Part shown: piece by piece, positions 5,850 to 10,798 of the stretch
Numbering within the stretch: the stretch's first letter is position 1
Layout of the letters: each line of letters starts with the position of its first letter
Source: ZLKRG08 sp046094385
GTDB lineage: Bacteria; Actinomycetota; Actinomycetes; Nanopelagicales; Nanopelagicaceae
DNA length: 10,798 nt
Reading direction: 5' to 3'
Assembly (NCBI GenBank): GCA_046094385.1
Contig: JBJTHJ010000012.1
Span: 1 to 10,798 of the forward strand
Translations under genes and position numbers: made by a program
The notes under the pieces: generated by a model
Told to the model about the DNA's origin: nothing
The model's database searches: none
The model's input: the letters and a program-made list of their open reading frames with translations, nothing else

Positions 5850-6572
5850 TTAATGAAGTGCAGTGCGTTGTAATTCAGATAATTTGGCACAGCCTGAAAC
5901 AGCCAAATCCAATAGCCCGTCCAACAGTTTCCTATCGAATGGTTCACCTTCCGCAGTACCTTGCACTTCGATGAAACTTCCTGAACCCGAGATAACCACG
6001 TTCATATCCGTCTCTGCACGGACATCCTCTTCGTAGCAAAGATCAAGCATGGGAACGCCATCAATTATGCCCACGCTAACTGCGGAGACTGAATCCTTCA
6101 GCACTTTGGCATCAGCTTTTAAATGTGAATTGGCTTTTGCCCAATTGATCGCATCAGAGAGTGCTACGTATGCGCCAGTGATTGCGGCAGTTCTGGTGCC
6201 ACCATCTGCTTGCAAAACATCGCAATCTAAAACGATGGTATTTTCGCCGAGCTGATTGTTATCGATAACGGCACGAAGTGATCTTCCAATCAATCTAGAT
6301 ATCTCTTGGGTTCTGCCACCTAATTTTCCTTTAACGCTCTCGCGATCGGAACGAGTATGAGTCGCACGAGGCAACATTGCATACTCCGACGTGACCCAGC
6401 CCTTTCCGGAATCTTTCAACCATCTTGGAACTCCCGGAGTGAATGTGGCAACGCATAAGACACGTGTATCGCCAAATTCTACGATCACCGAACCTTCTGC
6501 GTTGTTCAACCAATTTCTGGTGAATTTGATCTCGCGAAGCTGATTGAACTCTCGACCATCATTTCTTGGCAT
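5850..6572 (-). CDS. rph: Ribonuclease PH
   Basis: The enzyme is a 240-residue phosphate-dependent 3'-to-5' exoribonuclease that trims the 3' ends of tRNA precursors and other RNAs, working as a ring of six subunits. Conserved segments are RNDGREFNQLREIKF (3-17), GKGWVTSEYAMLPRATHTR (57-74), GRTQEISRLIGRSLRAV (86-102, phosphate-binding Arg87), DCDVLQADGGTRTAAITGAYVAL (116-138, Arg127) and EEDVRAETDMNVV (181-193, whose Asp183 and Asp189 fit the metal-binding catalytic pair). Length is normal for the family. Start ATG 6570-6572 has AGGAG 5 nt upstream, on a duplicated 9-bp unit that also contains the murI stop. The gene lies 11 nt after murI and 19 nt before rdgB, so cotranscription is very likely. 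Confidence 0.96.
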   Translation of the reverse strand: MPRNDGREFNQLREIKFTRNWLNNAEGSVIVEFGDTRVLCVATFTPGVPRWLKDSGKGWVTSEYAMLPRATHTRSDRESVKGKLGGRTQEISRLIGRSLRAVIDNNQLGENTIVLDCDVLQADGGTRTAAITGAYVALSDAINWAKANSHLKADAKVLKDSVSAVSVGIIDGVPMLDLCYEEDVRAETDMNVVISGSGSFIEVQGTAEGEPFDRKLLDGLLDLAVSGCAKLSELQRTALH

Positions 6573-6574
6573 CT

Positions 6575-6592
6575 TTACTCCTGTTACTCCTG
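6575..6592 (-). repeat. 9-bp tandem duplication joining the murI stop and the rph Shine-Dalgarno
   Basis: On the minus strand CAGGAGTAA occurs twice in direct succession (6592-6584 and 6583-6575). The first copy encodes the last two codons and stop of murI (Gln-Glu-stop). The second is non-coding and supplies the AGGAG of rph. Both copies hold an AGGAG, so ribosomes ending on murI stop directly over a loading site for rph. Confidence 0.85.
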
Positions 6593-7402
6593 GCTTAATT
6601 CTTGATGTTTAACTTTGGTAACTTCCGGTCCCAGAAAACGTCTAGCTAATATTTCAAATTGATCTGATGCACCGGTAGCCAAAAATTCGTGGGTGGGCGC
6701 ACTTGAGGTATCACTTCTTAAGAGATTCTTCTCTACCAATACTCGATATAGATCTTTAGCGGTCTCTTCTGCAGAGGAGACTAAGGTGACACCTTCACCC
6801 ATAACGTATGAAATAACTCCTGTTAACAATGGGTAATGAGTACAACCTAAAACCAAAGTATCCACGTTTGCAGCGAGCATCGGCTTTAGGTACTCACGGG
6901 CGATCGCGGTAATCGCTTCTCCGCTGGTCTCCCCTCGTTCTACATACTCCACAAATTTAGGACAAGCCTGCGAGGTGATCTGTAACGAAGGCGCGGCTGC
7001 AAATGCATCCAAATAGGATTCTGATTCGATAGTAGCGTTAGTACCAATCACGCCAACTCTTCCGGTTCTGGTAGCGGCTACCGCACGCCTTGCTGCAGGT
7101 TGAATCACTTCAATTACTGGGACCTTATAACGTTCGCGAGCATCTCTTAGCATTGCAGAGCTTGCGGTATTACAAGCGATTACGATGGCTTTACAACCCC
7201 GTTTGACCAGGAAATCTAGGATCTCTAGTGAGAATTCGCGGACCTCTGCCAATTTTCGTGGGCCATAAGGGCCACGAGCAGTATCACCTATGTAGATGAT
7301 TGATTCATTTGGCAGCTGATCAATAATGGCTCTGGCTACGGTCAAACCACCTACACCGGAATCAAAAATCCCAATTGGTGCAGAGCTAGATGCGTGACTC
7401 AC
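6584..7402 (-). CDS. murI: Glutamate racemase
   Basis: This 272-residue cytoplasmic, cofactor-independent racemase converts L- to D-glutamate for the peptidoglycan stem peptide. The two halves of the active site are plain. GIFDSGVGGLTVARA (11-25) carries Asp14 and Ser15. ACNTASSA (76-83) carries catalytic Cys77. LGCTHYPLL (185-193) carries catalytic Cys187 with His189. IGDTARGPYGPR (38-49) is the conserved substrate loop. The start is GTG (7400-7402); no ATG occurs near the expected N-terminus. It has only a weak Shine-Dalgarno. A TAGAGT hexamer ends 7 nt before the GTG, but with ftsX only 13 nt upstream, coupling to ftsX is the simpler view. murI with rph and rdgB downstream is standard actinobacterial order, although the metallo-beta-lactamase-fold gene often found between murI and rph is missing. 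Confidence 0.96.
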   Translation of the reverse strand: MSHASSSAPIGIFDSGVGGLTVARAIIDQLPNESIIYIGDTARGPYGPRKLAEVREFSLEILDFLVKRGCKAIVIACNTASSAMLRDARERYKVPVIEVIQPAARRAVAATRTGRVGVIGTNATIESESYLDAFAAAPSLQITSQACPKFVEYVERGETSGEAITAIAREYLKPMLAANVDTLVLGCTHYPLLTGVISYVMGEGVTLVSSAEETAKDLYRVLVEKNLLRSDTSSAPTHEFLATGASDQFEILARRFLGPEVTKVKHQELSQE

Positions 7403-7415
7403 GCTGCTAACTCTA

Positions 7416-8318
7416 TTAGACCTTTAGATACTTACGAAGAGTAAGCGTAGAAGCGAGAATTGAAACCACTAAACCAGTTAGGAGCAACCAACCTGAGGCG
7501 ATCCAAACCTGATTCCAACCAAAGAATTTGGTAAAGGTAAGTAAAGGTGAGATTTTGGTATCGATAACCTGTTTGATTCCTGCTAGCAACCCAGTAGCCA
7601 GAATCCAACCGATGAAAGCCGAGAAGACGCCCTCTAGTAAGAATGGCAGTTGGATCGACCATGAGGTCGCGCCCACCAATTTCATCACATTTGTCTCTCG
7701 GCGCCGATTAAAGGCCGCAATTCTCAAGGTGTTACTTATTAATAATGCTGCAGTAAGCACTGATGCCAATCCCACTGCGAGCGCGCCATCTCTTAAGACT
7801 CCTAAAAGTTTAAAGAAACGATCGAGAATCGTCCGTTGATCTTGGACCACATCCACACCGGGTCTACCGGTGAAAGCGGAGACCACCACTGCGTATTGAG
7901 TGGGATCTCTTAATTTGACCCTAAAAGATTCAGGTAGTTGATCGGCAGTTACATTTTGTGCAATCGCGGAACCTTTAAATCGTTCTTGAAAACGTGAGAA
8001 AGCTTCGGCTTGTGATTCGTAATAAACCTTATCTACCACTGGTAACTCTTGGAGATCTTGTTGTATCGATAGACGTTGATCGGCTGTGATCACTCCACCT
8101 GCACATGCCGGTGATTCTGATAACGCGCTACATAAAAAGACGGAAACTTCGATTTTGTCATACCAATAATCTTTCATGGCACGAACTTGGGCGTTTGAAA
8201 GCAGTCCAATTCCAAGAAGACTTAATGAGATTGCGGTGGTGACTATTACCGCAAATGTCATAGTGGCATTTCGGCGTAGACCGATACCGACCTCGCTGGC
8301 TATAAATCTTGCACGCAT
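7416..8318 (-). CDS. ftsX: Cell-division ABC transporter permease FtsX
   Basis: FtsX is the membrane partner of FtsE. The complex uses ATP to activate peptidoglycan hydrolases at division through an extracellular domain. With start ATG 8316-8318 the protein has 300 residues, the usual size. A typical N-terminus (MRARFIASEVGIGLRRNATM) leads into TM1 (about 21-41). An outside domain (about 45-172) contains VYYESQAEAFSRF (98-110). TM2 (about 177-197), TM3 (about 224-246) and TM4 (about 272-292) end in a short basic cytoplasmic tail. The permease motif NVMKLVGAT (210-218), which contacts FtsE, precedes TM3. A longer frame opens at 8369, but its 17 extra residues overlap ftsE by 47 nt and do not look like FtsX; the chosen start lies 4 nt after the ftsE stop. 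Cys63 and Cys72 in the outside domain could form a disulfide. smpB, the usual next gene, is absent here. Confidence 0.94.
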   Translation of the reverse strand: MRARFIASEVGIGLRRNATMTFAVIVTTAISLSLLGIGLLSNAQVRAMKDYWYDKIEVSVFLCSALSESPACAGGVITADQRLSIQQDLQELPVVDKVYYESQAEAFSRFQERFKGSAIAQNVTADQLPESFRVKLRDPTQYAVVVSAFTGRPGVDVVQDQRTILDRFFKLLGVLRDGALAVGLASVLTAALLISNTLRIAAFNRRRETNVMKLVGATSWSIQLPFLLEGVFSAFIGWILATGLLAGIKQVIDTKISPLLTFTKFFGWNQVWIASGWLLLTGLVVSILASTLTLRKYLKV

Positions 8319-8322
8319 CGCT

Positions 8323-9012
8323 CTACCCCGTGTATCCGTAAACACCACGAACTTGGTCACGCACGACATGGCCGTGATCTAGTTCGATGACTCGTTTTCT
8401 CATTTGATCAACGATCCCAGAATCATGCGTTGCCATCAAAACTGTGGTTCCGTCACGATTGATGCGATCGAGTAATTTCATAATTCCGATAGAGGTTGCG
8501 GGATCGAGATTTCCAGTCGGTTCATCAGCGATCAAAATTGGTGGCTTCGTTACATATGCTCGAGCGATTGCCACGCGTTGTTGCTCGCCACCTGAGATCT
8601 CAGAGGGCTTGCGATCGCCTTTATCCTCAAGACCCACCAATTCAAGCACTTCGGGGACCTCGCGATTTATCTCTTTTTGCGAATGTCCGAGTACGTGAAG
8701 GGCGAAAGCTACATTCTCGGTGATGGTCTTATTTGGCAATAAACGGAAATCTTGGAAGACCGTTCCGACCTGTCTGCGTAGCTCTGGGACTTTATGATTT
8801 GGCAGCGAATTCAAATCTTTTCCAGCCACATGTATTACGCCCGTAGTCGGACGCTCTTCGCGTAGGACCAAACGCAAGAAGGTGGACTTTCCAGAACCAG
8901 AGAGACCAACCAGAAAGACAAACTCACCTTTGGCTATCTCTAGATTCACATTATCAAGTGCTGGTCGCTCTTGACCGCTGTAAATCTTGCTGACGTTTTC
9001 AAATCGGATCAT
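8323..9012 (-). CDS. ftsE: Cell-division ATP-binding protein FtsE
   Basis: FtsE is the cytoplasmic ATPase of the FtsEX complex. The 229-residue product has a complete ABC core: Walker A GLSGSGKST (36-44), Q-loop Gln87 in VFQDFRLL, signature ISGGEQQR (139-146), Walker B ILIADEP (159-165) with Asp163/Glu164, D-loop GNLD (167-170) and switch His196 (ATHD). VFQDFRLLPNKT and the C-terminal RDQVRGVYGY are typical of actinobacterial FtsE. Start ATG 9010-9012 has no Shine-Dalgarno. Instead the TANNNT hexamer TAAACT (9022-9027) sits 9 nt upstream, so the mRNA may be leaderless. The 106-nt gap after prfB is the longest break in the run and could hold a separate ftsEX promoter. Confidence 0.96.
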   Translation of the reverse strand: MIRFENVSKIYSGQERPALDNVNLEIAKGEFVFLVGLSGSGKSTFLRLVLREERPTTGVIHVAGKDLNSLPNHKVPELRRQVGTVFQDFRLLPNKTITENVAFALHVLGHSQKEINREVPEVLELVGLEDKGDRKPSEISGGEQQRVAIARAYVTKPPILIADEPTGNLDPATSIGIMKLLDRINRDGTTVLMATHDSGIVDQMRKRVIELDHGHVVRDQVRGVYGYTG

Positions 9013-9021
9013 AACTGGGCA

Positions 9022-9027
9022 AGTTTA
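9022..9027 (-). promoter_or_regulatory. Candidate -10 box for a leaderless ftsE transcript
   Basis: TAAACT on the minus strand fits TANNNT and ends 9 nt before the ftsE ATG, which lacks a Shine-Dalgarno. The same hexamer stands 6 nt before the SD-less prfB ATG. No good -35 box was found, and another -10-like CATAAT lies further upstream in the 9013-9118 gap. That gap shows no hairpin-plus-T terminator after prfB. Confidence 0.3.
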
Positions 9028-9118
9028 TGGAATGCGGGGAGATAAAGTGGCGATTTGAGGCGACTTTAAAGAGATTTGCCACGCTTAAATTATGCGAAAA
9101 CTATCTAAAAGTGAGATA

Positions 9119-10219
9119 TCACGCAGTCCTACGCCAGCGAATTCCTGATTCGATGAAGTCATCAATCTCACCATTTAGAACAGCTTGAGTATTTCCGGTT
9201 TCGTGATTCGTTCTCAAATCCTTCACCATTTGATAAGGATGCAAAACGTATGAACGCATTTGATTTCCCCATGAACCTGAATTACTACCTTTTAATGCAT
9301 CGATCTTTGCTTGCTCTTCTTGCCTACGTCTTTCCAATAACTTAGATTGCAAAACTGCCATAGCTGTGGCTTTGTTTTGAATCTGAGATCGCTCGTTCTG
9401 ACACGAGACCACGATCCCGGTTGGCATATGTGTAATACGCACTGCAGAGTCGGTGGTATTAACACCCTGACCACCTGGACCAGATGACCGATAAACATCC
9501 ACTCGGATCTCTTTTTCATCAATCTCTATATGATCGCTCTGGTCCACGACTGGCACCACTTCGACGCCACAGAACGAGGTATGTCTGCGGCTTTGCGAAT
9601 CAAAAGGAGAGATTCGAACTAGTCGATGAGTTCCTTGTTCGACAGATAAAGTGCCATATGCATATGGAGCGCTAACTCTAAAAGTCATTAATTTGATACC
9701 AGCTTCTTCACCATATGAAGTATCCAAGACATCGACTTTATATCCGTGACGTTCGCAGTAGCGCAGATACATCCGGCTGATCATCTCGGCCCAATCGCAA
9801 GCTTCAACGCCGCCGGCCTCGGATCTAATGGTTACCAATGCATCGCGCTCGTCGTATTCGCCCGAGAGCAAAGTTTGGACTTCCAGTTCTCCAAGCACTT
9901 TGGTGATGGAGTCCAACTCTTTATCCGCATCTGCGTATGCGCTTTTATCGTTCGCCTCCGCTGCCAGTTCTAGCAAGACTGGCAGATCCTCGATTCGTCT
10001 TCGTAGGTTTACCAATTTATTGATCTGAGATTGGGTATGACTTAATTTTGATGTCACCCGTTGTGCATTCTCGGGGTTATTCCAGAGATTAGCTTCGCCG
10101 GCTTCTGATTGAAGTTTTTCAGCTTCAATTTTCAATTTAGGTAGATCTAGCACTTCTTCGATGCCTGTGAGTGTCTGACTTAGGGCAGCAATCTCCCCGT
10201 TGTAATCACGCTCGGCCAT
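9119..10219 (-). CDS. prfB: Peptide chain release factor 2
   Basis: RF2 reads UGA and UAA stop codons in the ribosomal A site and triggers peptide release. The protein has 366 residues, normal for RF2. The N-terminal coiled-coil domain (about 1-110) is followed by the codon-reading region with the RF2-specific tripeptide Ser204-Pro205-Phe206 (VRISPFDSQSRRHTSF); RF1 would have PAT-type residues there. The catalytic GGQ loop is at Gly249-Gly250-Gln251 (SSGPGGQGVNTTDSAVRITH). The reading frame is continuous, with no programmed frameshift, as in many actinobacteria. Start ATG 10217-10219 is 9 nt after the DUF2017 stop and has no Shine-Dalgarno. A TAAACT hexamer (10226-10231), which includes that stop, lies 6 nt upstream. 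A 6-bp inverted repeat also abuts the start. Downstream neighbours ftsE-ftsX keep the conserved prfB-ftsEX order. Confidence 0.97.
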   Translation of the reverse strand: MAERDYNGEIAALSQTLTGIEEVLDLPKLKIEAEKLQSEAGEANLWNNPENAQRVTSKLSHTQSQINKLVNLRRRIEDLPVLLELAAEANDKSAYADADKELDSITKVLGELEVQTLLSGEYDERDALVTIRSEAGGVEACDWAEMISRMYLRYCERHGYKVDVLDTSYGEEAGIKLMTFRVSAPYAYGTLSVEQGTHRLVRISPFDSQSRRHTSFCGVEVVPVVDQSDHIEIDEKEIRVDVYRSSGPGGQGVNTTDSAVRITHMPTGIVVSCQNERSQIQNKATAMAVLQSKLLERRRQEEQAKIDALKGSNSGSWGNQMRSYVLHPYQMVKDLRTNHETGNTQAVLNGEIDDFIESGIRWRRTA

Positions 10220-10237
10220 GAACGCAGTTTAGCGTTC
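10220..10237 (-). repeat. Inverted repeat GAACGC-N6-GCGTTC directly before the prfB start
   Basis: Two perfect 6-bp arms (10232-10237 and 10220-10225) flank a 6-nt loop, and the second arm ends on the base before the prfB ATG. The loop is TAAACT, containing the DUF2017 stop codon and the -10-like hexamer. It may be a short mRNA hairpin or a protein-binding site; it has no T tract and is not a terminator. Confidence 0.45.
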
Positions 10238-10798
10238 TGGAACATCATCCATTAACGCTTGAATTAAACTCTCTTGTAACCAGCCCAACCAGGTATAAAC
10301 CGCATAAACAGCTCGTAATGGATCATCAGGTTTTAATAACTCCAATTGCTCTTGCGAATTATCTTCAATCTTCAATCGCACGCCCAATGCAAGTCTGATG
10401 TCATTTAATCCACCCAGCCATGCCATCGCGCCTTCGTGATCTAAATCGATCGCCAAGTCACCGGCATTGATGATGTTACTTCGAATGGCCATCGCATGTG
10501 CACGCTTCTTCTCACGCAAAGTAGATTCGGTGTATCTTCTAAATTCGGAAGCGGACTGTTCGTCGGAATATGCATTGGGAAGCAACCTCAGTAGGACCTC
10601 ATCTTCTGGTGGCGAATCATGAACAGTGATTCCAACCATCGCCGCAAGTGGATCCTCATGGCCATGATCGACCCGCTCGGCGAGTAATTCAATGAGTTGT
10701 TCGCTTAAATTTATGAGAACCTCACGTTCGGATTCCGAGAAATTTGCTTGATACTCGTTCTCTCCGTGACGTCTAAATCCACCCTTATCCTCTGCCAA
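10229..10798 (-). CDS. DUF2017-family protein (5' end at or beyond the right edge)
   Basis: At least 189 residues are visible. The sequence has no signal peptide or membrane segment and is acidic and helical. The segment LLRLLPNAYSDEQSASEFRRYTESTLREKKRAHAMAI is the hallmark of the actinobacterial DUF2017 family (RLLPdAY...EFRR.T...LR..K...A). The helical ending WLGWLQESLIQALM also fits. Function is unknown; in many actinobacteria this gene follows clpS, the ClpAP/ClpCP adaptor gene, so a link to proteolysis is often suspected from context only. The first visible codon is TTG at 10796-10798, the last bases of the window. It could be the true start or an internal leucine. The N-terminal part GFRRHGENEYQANFSESEREVL resembles the usual family start, so at most a few residues are missing. 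The gene is upstream of prfB by 9 nt and probably in the same transcript. Confidence 0.85.
   Translation of the reverse strand: MAEDKGGFRRHGENEYQANFSESEREVLINLSEQLIELLAERVDHGHEDPLAAMVGITVHDSPPEDEVLLRLLPNAYSDEQSASEFRRYTESTLREKKRAHAMAIRSNIINAGDLAIDLDHEGAMAWLGGLNDIRLALGVRLKIEDNSQEQLELLKPDDPLRAVYAVYTWLGWLQESLIQALMDDVPER

Noticed and set aside
5831..5865. A/T-rich palindromic stretch (TTAATTAATAATTAA-like) between rph and rdgB
   Set aside because: Self-complementary by base composition; too short and weak to call a terminator or promoter between cotranscribed genes.
8319..8369. Longer FtsX start at ATG 8369 (17 extra residues)
   Set aside because: It overlaps ftsE by 47 nt and the added residues lack FtsX similarity; ATG at 8316-8318 gives the canonical N-terminus and a 4-nt gap.
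9119..10219. Programmed +1 frameshift in prfB
   Set aside because: The frame is continuous from ATG to stop with no in-frame TGA near codon 25; the full RF2 is encoded without a shift.

Overview
The window reads as chromosomal core sequence from a streamlined, A/T-rich member of the Actinomycetota (Actinobacteria). By eye it is mid-40s % GC; this was not counted. The freshwater acI / Nanopelagicales group is the best guess. That guess rests on actinobacterial protein types (DUF2017, FtsEX, xylose isomerase N-terminus, lysine/alanine histone H1-like tail), unusually low G+C for the phylum, very short gaps between genes, and frequent GTG starts. Assignment below phylum level is inference. No phage, insertion sequence, CRISPR array or plasmid signature was seen.

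Layout from left to right. Positions 1-162 hold the N-terminal 54 codons of xylose isomerase (xylA, minus strand, running off the left edge). Upstream of it lie two inverted repeats and a promoter-like pair. A tRNA-Leu(UAG) gene on the plus strand (276-359) shares this upstream region. Next is a minus-strand O-acetylhomoserine sulfhydrylase (metY, 384-1691). Divergent from metY is a two-gene plus-strand unit: a coiled-coil, DivIVA/FilP-like protein with a lysine-rich tail (1813-2610) and, 3 nt later, an acyltransferase-3/SGNH O-acetyltransferase (2614-4353). Convergent to that pair, with only 4 nt between stops, is a minus-strand gene (4358-5158). It encodes a long lysine/alanine histone H1-like N-terminus, one membrane segment and an exported fibronectin-III-like domain.

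The right half is one minus-strand run read from right to left: DUF2017, prfB, ftsE, ftsX, murI, rph, rdgB. Gaps are 4-19 nt except for 106 nt between prfB and ftsE. It joins translation termination (RF2), control of cell-wall hydrolysis at division (FtsEX), supply of D-glutamate for peptidoglycan (MurI), tRNA 3'-end trimming (RNase PH) and nucleotide-pool cleaning (RdgB). In well-known actinobacteria these genes lie in two separate clusters (prfB-ftsE-ftsX-smpB and clpS-DUF2017...murI...rph-rdgB). Here they are merged, with smpB absent from its usual place after ftsX.

The least ordinary part is 1813-5158. Two neighbouring genes, one soluble and one membrane-anchored, both carry histone-like lysine tails and flank an envelope O-acetyltransferase. 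A strong intrinsic terminator for the membrane-anchored gene appears to be embedded in the coding sequence of the opposing acyltransferase.
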